64,000 nt of DNA from Echinarachnius parma (Eukaryota > Echinodermata > Echinoidea > Clypeasteroida > Echinarachniidae), in contig JBAMJV010005506.1 of assembly GCA_037951105.1 (NCBI GenBank), forward strand, positions 124,001-188,000, in the 5' to 3' direction. The notes under the pieces are model-generated. The model ran no database searches. It was not told the DNA's origin and worked only from the letters and a program-made list of their open reading frames with translations. Below are positions 12,918 through 22,794 of this stretch, piece by piece (the first letter of the stretch is position 1; every line of letters begins with the position of its first letter). The position numbers and the translations under genes are program-made.

Positions 12918-15900
12918 CTCTACTACTACTACTACTACTACTACTACTATTACTACTACTACTACTTACTACTACTACTTCTACTATTACTACTACTACT
13001 ACTACTTACTACTACTAAACCCCTCAAAAAAAGTTCGGAAACTCAAGTTTGATCGATCATATATCTCATATTTTGTAATTAGCATATTCGAAATTGGTGT
13101 CACAATAAAGCCTCATTATATACCTTTCAAACGGTGCATTATGTGTAGTGATTATGCAATTGGGGCGATTGCAGTAGCCCAGGGAATAGGGGGAGGCAGG
13201 AATTGAAATGTCGCAAAATGGATCAATGCATTTAATTTACGAGTGCATGACTGTGCTGACCAGTTTTTTTACAGTTTACTTTCTATTGAATACTGCCACC
13301 CTTTCCATTCATCAAAATCATTGGAATTTTAAACCATTTTAATGGAAATGATCTCTTCATTACGATGGCATATTAATCGTAAGGATTATGCATATGGGTT
13401 GTGTGCAGCGAACCGGAACATGGAGATGGGTCGAGTGTGAAATCAAACAAAAAGATATGGAGTTGACACAAAATCAGAGCGTTGCATTTTTTGAGCTTTT
13501 GGGAGGATTTTTTAGCATTTCAAATAAAATATTCATGATTAAAATTGATATCAACGGAAAGCCCAACAACTCTTCTGTATGAAAATGTAAAATTTATAAT
13601 GATTTTACTAAAGGGCGACTGCAGGGAGAGTAATGTGTGGGAGCCTCAAAAGTGACCCATTTCAAAACGCTCTGATTTCAAGGCACAACTGAGTCACTAT
13701 TCATGCGTTTTCAATTGAATTCTTCTCATTCATGGCCAACTCATTCAAGTCGCATTACATCCTCCACACAATGGTAAAAGACACCGACAACAAATCAGAG
13801 CGTTTTGAAATGGGTCACTTTTGAGGCTCCCCCACATTCATCTCCCTGCAGCCGCCCTTTGCAAAAATCATTATAAATTTCACATTTTCATACAGAAGAG
13901 TTGTTGGGCTTCCCGTTAATATAAATTTTAATCTTGAATATTTTATTTGATATGCTAAAAAATCCTCCCAAAAGCTCGAAAAAATGCAACGCTCTGATTT
14001 TTTGTCAACTCCATATTTTTTGTTTGATTTCACACTCGACCCATCTCCATGTTCCGGTTTGCTGCGCATAACCCATTTACCTAATCATTACGATCAATAT
14101 GCCATCGTAATGAAGAGATTATTTCCATTAAAATGGTATCAAATTCCAATAATTTTGATGAATGGAAAGGGTGACAGTATTCAATAGAAAGTGAACTTTC
14201 AAAAAACTGGTCAGCACAGTCATGCACTCGTAAATTAAATGCATTGAGCCATTTTGTGACATTTCACTTCCTGCCTCCCCCTATTATCTGGGCTACTGCA
14301 ATCGCCCCAATTGCATAATCACTACACATAATGCACCGTTTGAAAGGTATATAATGAGGCTTTATTGTGACACCAATTTCGAATATGCTTATTAAAAAAT
14401 ACGAGAGACATGATCGATCAAACTTGAGTTTCCGAACTTTTTTTGAGGGGTTTACTTCTACTATTACTACTATTACTTGAGGGATGCACAAGAGGGTGTT
14501 TAAATAATTTCACGTAATCCACCAATTACTTAATACAATTCAATGGATACAATAATAAGTACAACAAAGAATGACGCGTTTAATTAATTTCTTTATCTAT
14601 TCCCATACATTCAGATGGTACGGAGGCTCTCATTCCCGAATCTTACTCCAACATATTGTTCCACCACACTGATCCGGCCGAGACCTTCCCACTCCTCAAT
14701 GTGACGCTCAATCTGGAACAAGTATCTTGCGACGAGTTTACAAAGATCTGCATCAAGCTTGAATCCAAGGCTCCAGCTGATGTCCAAGTTGGTCCAGTCG
14801 GTAGATACTGCGATGACATTATCGGTTGCGACTCCGGAAGCATGGGTTGGTTTGCACAATAACAGAGTTTAATTCCAAAAGGCGTTAAATCCACTGTTTC
14901 AACTCTGGAGAAAAGCTGGTTTCCTTGTCCAACTTTGTACACATGCCTATGGGAATATGAACATAGAACGGTCAATATTTTTATTTGGATTTTTTAATTT
15001 GCCTTTAAAATGTGATTTTTAGATATCTTATAAATGTAAATCGAGTATATTATTAGTATTATATCATTAAGTCAAATGGTATTGAAAGTGGATTTAGCGC
15101 CTTTTGAAACTAAGCTATTTTCGTTCTGCAATTTTCGGAACAGTACATTTTCTACATGCTATATATGTTTGACATTACGGACGGTAATACCCATTCCATA
15201 ATATTTGTTAGGGGGGGGGGGGTGGCACTGCTGCCAGGAAACTAAAATGTATTTAGATTTATGATTCGGAGACCATTTAGCTGTCATGACTGTAAATAAA
15301 TTCTAAAATCCAGAAAGAACGTCGATGTTTTGTTTCGCATACAACGGAACACATGTATTAGTGCAAAGAGGTGTGCAACCAACATGTGTCCTGCTAGATT
15401 ATGCAATCAAATAGAATTAAGAGAGGAACCACATATTCCTGTATAACTTGGGTTAAATGCGAAACTTTCCATTAAAGGCAAAATTACATTATAGGAAACG
15501 AATGAAGTAAAACAAAAACAGACGCCAAAAAATTCCCTAGGAAGGACGCACCACTCATAGAGAGACTCACGTAATTTATGATGATTGTCAGCGATTGGTA
15601 TCCACAAGTAATAACTTAATGTCGGGCAAACCTTACGATTGTCAGTAACTTTCTCCAGTATGATATATGCCTAAGACTTGACAATGTTATTGAATCGGTA
15701 TTAACTATCTATACATTCTCTTTTTCGACTAGCTTTTATCTATTCCAAATTCATGCTCCAAGGCTTGACATTGTTAATGTATTTAAATCGGTCTACTATC
15801 GACACTTCTATGCATTGTATGTTAACTTTTATCGTATTGTCTAGCTATTAGTTATTCCAAATTTCTGTTTTGTTTTGTAGCTCCGGTTTCAGTTGCCTCT

Positions 15901-15954
15901 GTACTGCTGGTTGCTACTTGTCATCTCATTGGACGATTCCTGATAATGCAGTGA
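3419..15954 (+). CDS. Gene A (5' end outside or disrupted): surface protein with microexon-encoded Ser/Thr/Pro stalk
   Basis: Gene model inferred from splice sites and phase. Repeated 30-nt exons (ten intact of eleven in the array) and two diverged ones at 10805-10840 and 11232-11261 precede ectodomain exons 11480-11653 and 14615-14845 and terminal exon 15881-15954. Every intron is phase 1, so any number of microexons can be included without breaking frame. The stalk repeats read E-M-S-T-A-L-P-S-S-R/T, a composition typical of O-glycosylated mucin-like stalks. The ectodomain has four cysteines in its second exon. The last exon supplies about 24 residues, mostly hydrophobic and without a charged tail, which suits a GPI-attachment signal or a single membrane segment. 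No signal peptide exon is visible; the LTR element at 3181 may separate the array from its 5' end. The ectodomain family is not recognised. Confidence 0.6.
4725..5253. mobile_element. 529-bp mariner-like fold-back MITE
   Basis: The element starts CAGGGTGGCCCAGAAATAAC and ends with its inverse. Arms of about 240-260 bp are nearly perfect inverted repeats around a short centre near 4970-5010. A TA dinucleotide flanks both sides (4723-4724 and 5254-5255). Sister array units read CCCTATATAGAAATG without interruption, exactly the predicted pre-insertion site. The family ends and TA target fit the Tc1/mariner superfamily; no transposase is present. Confidence 0.9.
7305..7334 (+). pseudogene. Gene A microexon 6, acceptor destroyed
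   Basis: This copy has ATAC in place of ATAG at the acceptor and TTT in place of the ATG codon, while the donor side (ACAG/GTATTG) is intact. Without an AG it should be skipped; because flanking exons are phase 1-1, skipping costs only one decapeptide. Confidence 0.6.
10218..10654. mobile_element. 437-bp GC-rich Harbinger-like MITE
   Basis: Ends are GACCCCGTTT and AAACGGGGTC, flanked by a TTA duplication (10215-10217 and 10655-10657). The sister-unit sequence ATATTAGAAATAGAGG matches the restored empty site. The interior is much more GC-rich than its surroundings. It repeats the perfect palindrome GGCCGAGACGCGTCTCGGCC three times and the phrase GCGTTTACAGT several times. A 3-bp TTA target suggests PIF/Harbinger. 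Confidence 0.8.
10805..10840 (+). CDS. Gene A stalk exon 12 (36 nt, diverged)
   Basis: Acceptor TCTCTTTCACCTATAG and donor CACAG/GTTTAA bracket 36 nt, still a multiple of three. In phase 1 it reads D-S-V-P-T-T-F-P-S-Y-T, clearly related to the decapeptide but two codons longer. Conservation of splice sites, phase and S/T/P composition despite divergence supports real coding use. Confidence 0.5.
11232..11261 (+). CDS. Gene A stalk exon 13 (30 nt, diverged)
   Basis: Acceptor TCTCCTTGTAG and donor ACAT/GTATCG. Phase 1 reading gives M-S-T-T-L-P-S-L-T. The upstream intron is alignable with the array introns (TGTGTATTCATGTACGG phrase) but lacks the MITE, so this unit looks like the ancestral form from which the array grew. 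Confidence 0.55.
11480..11653 (+). CDS. Gene A ectodomain exon 14
   Basis: 174 nt between TTACTTCCAG and GTAAGG, phase 1-1, no stop. The 58 residues include L-V-S-L-V-R-A-A-I-V-Y-P-D-D-P-V-T-I-G-G and later alternate hydrophobic and polar residues. This pattern suggests beta strands of an Ig-like or similar sandwich; N-F-S and N-A-S are possible N-glycosylation sites. No family is recognised. Confidence 0.7.
11734..12658. mobile_element. TTCGTC-rich inverted-repeat element, copy 1 (925 bp)
   Basis: Ends TAGGTTTTCCCATCCATTTT and its inverse, with TA on each side. It lies inside a CTA/TAC triplet microsatellite in the gene A intron: the triplet repeat stops at 11732 and resumes at 12661. The left half repeatedly contains TTCGTC in short AT-rich phrases and the right half the mirror GACGAA. 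No coding capacity. Copy 2 is at 16183 and a shorter relative at 37900. Confidence 0.85.
12661..13016. repeat. TAC/CTA triplet microsatellite
   Basis: About 355 bp of (ACT)n with scattered interruptions (CTT, GCT, ATT). It continues the short block at 11696-11732 and has a remnant at 14454-14475; two mobile elements have split one original tract. Long open frames across it are composition artefacts. Confidence 0.95.
13017..14453. mobile_element. 1.44-kb fold-back element in the gene A intron
   Basis: Begins AAACCCCTCAAAAAAAGTTC and ends with the inverse. Arms of roughly 650-700 bp match each other through to a short centre near 13690-13790. Triplet repeat lies on both sides, so the target duplication is ambiguous (ACT fits). 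Open frames on the two arms are mirror images of the same sequence and no transposase is evident. Superfamily not identified. Confidence 0.8.
14615..14845 (+). CDS. Gene A ectodomain exon 15
   Basis: 231 nt between ATACATTCAG and GTTGGT, phase 1-1. The 77 residues contain N-V-T (possible glycosylation) and four cysteines in the order V-S-C-D-E-F, I-C-I-K-L, R-Y-C-D-D and G-C-D-S, giving two likely disulfides. The region just before the last cysteine ends in small residues (S-G-S-M-G), suitable as a GPI attachment site before the hydrophobic tail in the next exon. Confidence 0.75.
15881..15954 (+). CDS. Gene A terminal exon 16, hydrophobic C-terminus
   Basis: After acceptor TGTTTTGTAG, phase 1 reading gives A-P-V-S-V-A-S-V-L-L-V-A-T-C-H-L-I-G and a few more hydrophobic residues, then TGA at 15952. 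The tail has one Arg near its end and no cytoplasmic domain, so GPI anchoring is favoured over a stable transmembrane receptor. Confidence 0.6.
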
Positions 15955-16182
15955 AGAAGAAGTCCTATTTCCTTTTAAAGCAACAGAGACAGGAAATACC
16001 ACAACTTAATTGAAAAAAAAAACATATTTTATTAGCCATCATTTGTTGTTGTTATTGATTTTTTTTTTTGGGGGGGGGGGGGGGGGGTGGCGGGGACAAT
16101 GCATTTAAAGCTCCACCGACACGAAAACTACCTCAAAATTGTGTTTTACTGCATCTAAGGTAGATTTTCATAAAGATTACTA

Positions 16183-16552
16183 TAGGTTTTCCCATCCATT
16201 TTCAAACAATCGTCATTCGATTTCGATAATTGTTAACTTCAATTTCGTCCCGAGAAGTCCTGAACATGCAATTGTTATACACAATTTAGTCATTCATCGA
16301 TCAAATTGGTCAATGACCAATCAACTTTAAAATTTGGTCATTCTATTTCGTCATGGTGCAATGAAATTCGTCCCACAGGGCGATTAAGTGGGCAATGTTA
16401 TGTTCGAATTCATCATTGTTCAATCGATTTCAAGAATTTCCCATTCAAATTCGTCCCTTAGTATAGATGCATTGTGAAAATGCAACATTTTACCGTGCAT
16501 TTCACTTGCAATTCAAACTTGAAACTGACTGAATGATTGATTGATTTATTGG

Positions 16553-16586
<34 letters not shown>

Positions 16587-16645
16587 TATTGGTTGATTGA
16601 TTGACTGATTGATTGATTGATTGATTGAATGATTGATTGATTGAT

Positions 16646-16697
<52 letters not shown>

Positions 16698-17138
16698 AAG
16701 CGCTGGGAGTTATCATGACTGAACATGTTGATAAATTATATGATAGACATTCATTACAACCAACCCATGACAATGCAGGTATATCTCACAACAATCAGCC
16801 AAAGTGTGATGATTAACAAAATATTTCATACCAAAATTCAATACCAATCACAGCTTGCTAATGGGAGACGAATTTGAACGAGAAAGAACGAAATCGATCG
16901 CAAAATTACGAAATTGATCATCATTTTCTGCCACACAGTCTGCGATTGGACGAAATCGAATTACCTTTGACTAAAATGTATATGACAAACACGAATTCGA
17001 TTGGGAACAAACGAAATTGGGTGCTGAAAGACGAAATTGAACATGAAAAACTGAAAGCCACACATTTCGGAGACGAAATTGAAGTTAACAATTATCGAAA
17101 TTGAATGACGATTGTTTGAAAATGGATGGGAAAACCTA
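16183..17138. mobile_element. TTCGTC-rich inverted-repeat element, copy 2 (956 bp)
   Basis: Same termini as copy 1 at 11734 and TA flanks (16181-16182, 17139-17140). The host MITE copy at 39224 reads GATTACTAATACAAACA without interruption, giving a direct empty site. The interior contains a long TTGA microsatellite at about 16530-16697. Confidence 0.85.
16530..16697. repeat. TTGA tetranucleotide microsatellite
   Basis: (TTGA)n with occasional TTGG, TTTA and TCGA variants. The minus-strand frame with Asn-Gln-Ser-Ile repeats is an artefact of the tetranucleotide. Confidence 0.95.
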
Positions 17139-17512
17139 TAATAAAAACATATTTTCCTTTTGGGAAAACCCGGTAAAATAAAAAAATTAACTTGTAAATT
17201 TACTAAATATGAACTCCCGTAAAAAAGAATTGAGTCCGGGCGAAGAAAAATGACATCTTTGTGACGTCACATGTACACAATCGCAGTATAGCTTGGTACT
17301 CTATTGTCATAGACGTACACGCTGAGTGCATCTACTCACGTTGACAGACAGATATTATTTCGATTTTTTTCAATATTTGCAAACATTTGTTTAAGTTTAT
17401 ATCCTGGAGGATCCACACTGAGGTGTGTTGCTGCATCCTGCTACAATGCGTTTCTTAGGAATTTTCAGTTAAGCCTCAATTTCCAAGCAAATATAGCTTT
17501 GTTTTATTAGCA

Positions 17513-17792
17513 ACCCAGGTCGAAATTCCCATATAACCAAGACCCACAGGGACCCATAGGCCTAATGGTTTCTTAGGGATCCTATGGGTTTCAATAGGGA
17601 AAGTGGAACATGGGTTTCTATGGGTTTCTATGGGTTTCTATGGGTGTGGGTTTCTATGGGTCCTATGGGTTTCTATGAATCATATGGGTTTTTATTTTAT
17701 GGGTTTCTGTTGGTCCCATAGAAACCCATAGAAACCCATAGGATATTCCTATGGGTTTCCTATGGGTTTCTATGGGAAATTCGACTTGGGAA
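17513..17792. repeat. Palindromic block of TTTCTATGGG decamers
   Basis: A block framed by GTCGAAATTCCCATA and its near inverse contains many copies of TTTCTATGGG, then CCCATAGAAA in the other orientation, then TATGGGTTTC again. It is absent from the second copy of the host MITE (near 39660), so it was inserted or expanded within copy 1. Confidence 0.7.
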
Positions 17793-18489
17793 GTCAGGGC
17801 TCTGCATGTAAGCCATGCACGTTCGTACTTTGCACTCCGTGCTGTGGTCTACATGTGACGTCATGACCCGATAGGCACGTACGCCACACGCGCGCTCCGC
17901 TATAATTAACTTTTTTAGGAGTATGGAACGCCAATGCGAAAAAGAGCAAACAAATTGCATGAAATTTACCTTTTGTGCCCAACTTAAGGATTTCTTTGAA
18001 AAAAAGTGTGGTATATCAGTACAGTCACATATTCAAAGCTATAAACCTGAATCAAAGCCGGGATTTCACTATACCTTTAAGAGAGTACAGGTTATATATT
18101 CAATTGCATACGCTAAAACACAATCTGGAAGGTTTCTTCCAATAAATGTCCCACACTTTGCAAAGGGTTGTGTTATTCATAAATATTGCAATAAATCACC
18201 GCAACTCACGGAACCAACAAGGCCGATGGTTCCGTATTAAGCGCTAAACGTTTGAGGGCACGCCAAGTCTATACCCGCGTACGTTTGGAGGCAATAGAGG
18301 CACGGTAGACGCGTAGTCGTCGTCTGCAGACCCATTAACAACTATTATAGTATCGTGATGGGTTTTCAAATTTTGTAATTTGCCTGGAATCCAATTTTTC
18401 TGAACTTGTTGGTGGAATGGACTACTTAGTACTAAAACTATTACGTTTCATTTAAAAGAATATTATGTTTGGATGGTAGTACCCCTGGG

Positions 18490-19005
18490 TGCGCTTCGTT
18501 ATTCCGAAGGTTCGTTATTCCGAAGGTTCTTTATTCCGAAGGTTCGTTATTCCGAACACGCAAATTTCGTATACCTGAGGGTTCGTTAATCCTAAAATGA
18601 AATAGGGTTCGTTAATCCGAACATTTGTTGCATTATTCCGAAGGTTCGTTATTCCGAGGGTTCGTTATTCAGAAGGTTCGCTATTCCTAAAATGAAATCT
18701 GGTTCGTTAATCCGAAAATGAATTTGGGTTTGTTATAATTCTATAATTTCATATAAAGAGATAAAATAAACTGAAATGTTTGATTGGTCTGGCCAAGGTA
18801 GGGAAAGGGGGAGGGGTATGCCTAATGCAGGCTGTAAATTAAATAAACAAAACACAAATTAAAGTATTATAACAAACCCGATTTTTTATTTTAGGACTAA
18901 TGAACCTTCGGAATAACGAACCTTCGGAATAACGAACCTTCGGAATAACCAACCTTCGGAATAACTGAACCTTCGGAATATTGAACCTTCGGAATAACGG
19001 ACTGT
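18490..19005. repeat. Element with subterminal 16-bp TTATTCCGAAGG repeats
   Basis: The left part has five or more copies of CGTTATTCCGAAGGTT, including degenerate TTAATCCGAA forms. The right part has five copies of the inverse AACCTTCGGAATAACG. The two clusters flank about 180 bp of AT-rich sequence. Mirrored multi-copy subterminal repeats suggest a non-autonomous DNA transposon, but no clear termini or target duplication were found. Confidence 0.65.
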
Positions 19006-19361
19006 AACCGTACCCCTTAGGTCAAAATACACGTATACTATCACAGGTTATACACGGATCCACAGTTTATATTAGGCTATATCTACGTTCTTGTATATGT
19101 TCTTCAAGATGTATATGTACTATCATCTTGAATACTTTTAAGCTTATTCATATATTGCGTACATGTATCAAAGAATTAAACTAGTTATCGTTTGTAATGG
19201 CGGCGTCAGACTAGAGCCACGCTCTAGCCACGATCTAGACAATAGCTGATCACAATCACTGGAATGTATCTGCAAAATGTCTTTTGTCCAATGAGGATCT
19301 GAATGGGAAGATTATCTCACATGTGTCAATAGATATCCTTCCATGAATGCACAGACAATAG

Positions 19362-19489
19362 CTCGCTGAACAAAAGACTAGGACGCCAAAGACCCACGAC
19401 AGACCCACGACCGCTTTTTAAGCTTTGGACATGTCGAAAGCGCTCGAAAGCGGTCGTGAGTCTTTGGCGATCTACTCCTTTGTTCAGGG
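19362..19489. repeat. Small fold-back hairpin
   Basis: The arm GCTCGCTGAACAAAAGACTA, continuing through CGCCAAAGACCCACGACC, is mirrored by the sequence ending at GTTCAGGGAGC. About 125 bp in total; a MITE-like hairpin with no coding content. Confidence 0.6.
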
Positions 19490-19742
19490 AGCCATTGTAC
19501 GTCCATGCATGAGAGGCTATCCTTTCACCTATGTGCAATAATCCTCCCATTCATTCGTCATTTAATCATCGTTCGGACAATGCTTCGCCTCCCACTGCCA
19601 AATTTATGAATGGGGATTAGGAGCGTAGCAAATTTATGAATGAGGATTAGGAGCGGCGCGAGAGCGTAGCTATGTGTGACGGGGGTATAACAGTGCTCCA
19701 AGATTCGTAGTTGGATGTGATGAGTGTATAATTATTTCCAGT

Positions 19743-22540
19743 CAGTGGCGTAGCGAGGGTCAAGTGATTGGGGTGCACAGCTGCGAGGGAGCGTAGCGCC
19801 CGAGGGGGGGGGGAGGGTGTGGGAGGGGGTATCCCCCCTCCCACGGTAGGGAGCTTTTGCAAATTTGTACTTGAAATAATGCAATTTGGTGCATACCTTG
19901 GAAGGAAATTTTATAATACTGAATTAAAGAAATCATTTCCCTCATACACACACAATCAAACCTACGTGTACACACACACCAGACTCAAATACTCTCACGC
20001 CGTATGCTTGTCTACATTTATTTGGGGGAGGGTGTGGGAGGGGGTTCACCCCCTCCCAATTTTTTTTTAATTTTTGAAATTGGTGTTTAAAATATCACTG
20101 TAGATGTATGGTCATTATTGTCTTTATCATTGTCTTAATCATGGGTGTTAAAATGGTATATAATAGTGAATCTACTCGTTACATATTTTAAAACGGTAAT
20201 AGCGAGGAAAGATTAAGCCCGTGAGATGGATCCACGTGATCCTGTATACTCTAGAGCCATCGATATACAGTCATAGAGCAAAGCATGTTTTAATGAGGCT
20301 AAAACGCTCGTTTTATTCAGATTCCAACGATCGAACTTTCTCACCCGAATAGTACTCGGCTGGAGATACATCATTTTAAAAATGCGATAACTTCAGTTTG
20401 CAATAACCAATTGTACAATGTGATATATGACATTGTAGAAAATATGTCATTCTTTGCTTCCATATAATTATATTTTTAATTCAACAACGACAAAAAGATG
20501 AAAATCAAGTGTAATAACTTGACAAAATTCGTTTTTGAAAGTTCTTTTTCATTTGGCTTGAAAACTTACAAAATGTACTTGCGTCTCCTTCATATTTATA
20601 CCATATGAAAGGTAATTTAATACACTTTACAAATATGTCAATTTTGAAGCCGTTTATTTCTTAATCGGGTCAGGAGCCAACAAAGACCAGCAAAGGACAA
20701 AATAAAATATCATATTGTTGGCTTTCAGCGGCAATCCAATCGGAAGGACCAACAAAGACCAGCAAGGACAAAATTACATATTGTTGGCTTTCAGCGCAAT
20801 CCAGCCCGTTGATTGGTGAATCAGCATCAGCCAGATTCTCCACGTCTCGAGAAGAGAGAGGAGAGAGAAGTTCTCTTTCCCGCACAGCGCGTTGTTCGAG
20901 GGAGCCTGGTATTGCGTATTTGAATGAGGCCATCACTAGCCCGCTTCAACACACACCCTTCGTACCATCCAATGGGAATGCTGCTCGCATTTTAGTTGTT
21001 CTTAATTTGTACCTGAGTGGTATTTTCTTGGCTCCTGACGCCATTATCCACGCACAAAATAAAACATACGTATCCCTGAAAGAGTATAAAACATGCTTTA
21101 CAATGATTATAAAATCAATGAGGACGCAAGAAGCATAACTGTTATTTGTCACCTCTGAACTTATTATTTTTGTGATATTTGACAACAAATTGCACTGTAA
21201 AATTTGATTTAATACTTGATTAATTATATAGACATAAAATATGATTCTTCCTCTAACATATGATACCACTATTCATTCATAAGGACTGATTAAGGTTCCA
21301 TAAAGCTCAAAATAATACCCTCCTTCTTTGCTCATTGGCGTGCGGTCTCGGAAATCTAGAATACGATATGAATAAATACAGTGGAATCGGCTGAGTTGCA
21401 TTTCGACTGTATAGTCTAGGGCAGTGAGCTCCAATGGAACTAAGCAACAGTGAGGGGAGACATTGCGGAAGCGACAGCGTCGAAGGGGGGAGGTGTGAGG
21501 GGGTGTCCCCCTCCCATATAGGGAGCTTTCGTATTTTGGGACCTGAATTGAGCGATTTGTGCACACTAATACAGAAAATTCACGTAATATAAAGTATATA
21601 AGTATGGAACCAAACTTACTTAATGACAAAGGAGGGGACAATCTCCTCCTCATAATGTGGGGACATAATATTCCAATTTTATTTGCATCAGCGCATATGG
21701 ACCGAATTTACTAAAAAGATAAATTATTCAAATATTTTATTTTCCGATGATAGTGTGCTATAGACATGATAGATAGGGTCGTAATAATTTCGTATATATC
21801 AGTATTTCAGAATATGCGCGCGAAGCGCGCGGGCAAAATTAAGATTTACAGTCCTTTTCAACTAAAAAAAAAAACCACGTATGCTCGGGTCCCTTGAATT
21901 AGTTTCAGTAGGCCTATGCTCAACTGATGCAAATATCGACTCTGGAGAAGATGACTGGTGCTCTTCAATCATGATCATCATCAATTGCTAGATATGCATC
22001 ATGAATTAATGGAACGGGTGCATTTGGAGTGAAGAAATTAGTAAAAGAAGTTTGTCTTTACCTAGACATTTAGGACTACGTAGTGCAGATATGCTCCTTT
22101 ATAGCCTGCATGAAGCGTCAAAATTATCTATAAAAGCGGAGCAGATTCAAGATCCTAAAAGGGCCCTTGGTATGATAAACGATTTACCATGCTAGGAGTT
22201 TGTTAGGCCTATACGCGCTCTATGTCTTCTGAATGCGGTGAGCGTCGATCCTCGCGCACGGGACTGAAAATTTGCATAGGCGCTATATTGGAAGGATTCT
22301 TCAAACTGATATAGGTGCGCTATTAGCTACTACTAGGAACGACTGTTAAGTTCTTGGTTATTATCGTTGATAATGATTATTATCACACATTAAATAAAAC
22401 GTGATATAATTGAAGGATATACATTGTAGACACATTTGGCTTCATGTCGGGTCGTCATTTTTTTTTTTTTTGCCAAACGATTGGGGGGGGGGGGCACGTG
22501 CCCCGTGCCCCCCCCCCCCCCCCCTGTAGCTACGCCACTG
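19743..22540. mobile_element. hAT element 3 (2.8 kb, non-autonomous)
   Basis: Starts CAGTGGCGTAGCGAGG and ends GTAGCTACGCCACTG. Both sides carry the 8-bp duplication TTTCCAGT (19735-19742 and 22541-22548), diagnostic of hAT. The interior has the GGGAGCGTAGCG-type satellite module near 19785 and 21460, and no transposase frame. Poly-C/poly-G tracts lie near the right end. Confidence 0.85.
20668..20815. repeat. Two-copy tandem duplication of about 75 bp
   Basis: The phrase AACAAAGACCAGCAA...ATTGTTGGCTTTCAGCG occurs twice in succession, with small differences. It lies inside hAT element 3. Confidence 0.6.
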
Positions 22541-22794
22541 TTTCCAGTGAATCTTTTTATAAAACAAAGTTTACATGTGACAAATTAAACTAGCTGAGTA
22601 CAATTGAAATAGAATCCTATACAGTTAATAATATTTGGAAATGGAAAGATCCACTGAAAAGCAATACTTGTAGATTGTGGACCCATCTATTAATGAAAAG
22701 CAATTAATCATAATTCATGAACAAATCAAATTATACTTTTGAAACATACTTTTTAAGATAAACACTAAAATGTACATTTGAGTTGGAATTGCTT

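Larger units (their letters stand above)
16105..18080. mobile_element. piggyBac-like MITE family D, copy 1, with two nested insertions
   Basis: Flanked by TTAA at 16105 and 18077. The right end reads as inverse of TTAAAGGTATAGTGAA, and copy 2 at 39224-39955 has both ends. Aligned with copy 2, this copy is interrupted by the element at 16183-17138 and by the TTTCTATGGG element near 17513-17792. Homology includes GTGACGTCAC-type palindromes near 17260 and 39425. Confidence 0.7.

Noticed and set aside
12564..13206. Long Val-rich and Thr-rich open frames on both strands
   Set aside because: They are translations of the TAC triplet microsatellite running into the fold-back element, with no gene signals.
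13388..14187. Paired frames on opposite strands that look like homologous small proteins
   Set aside because: They are the two arms of one inverted repeat.
17923..18240. 105-codon plus-strand frame
   Set aside because: It lies across the right end of a piggyBac-like MITE and beyond; the second copy of that MITE does not keep the frame.
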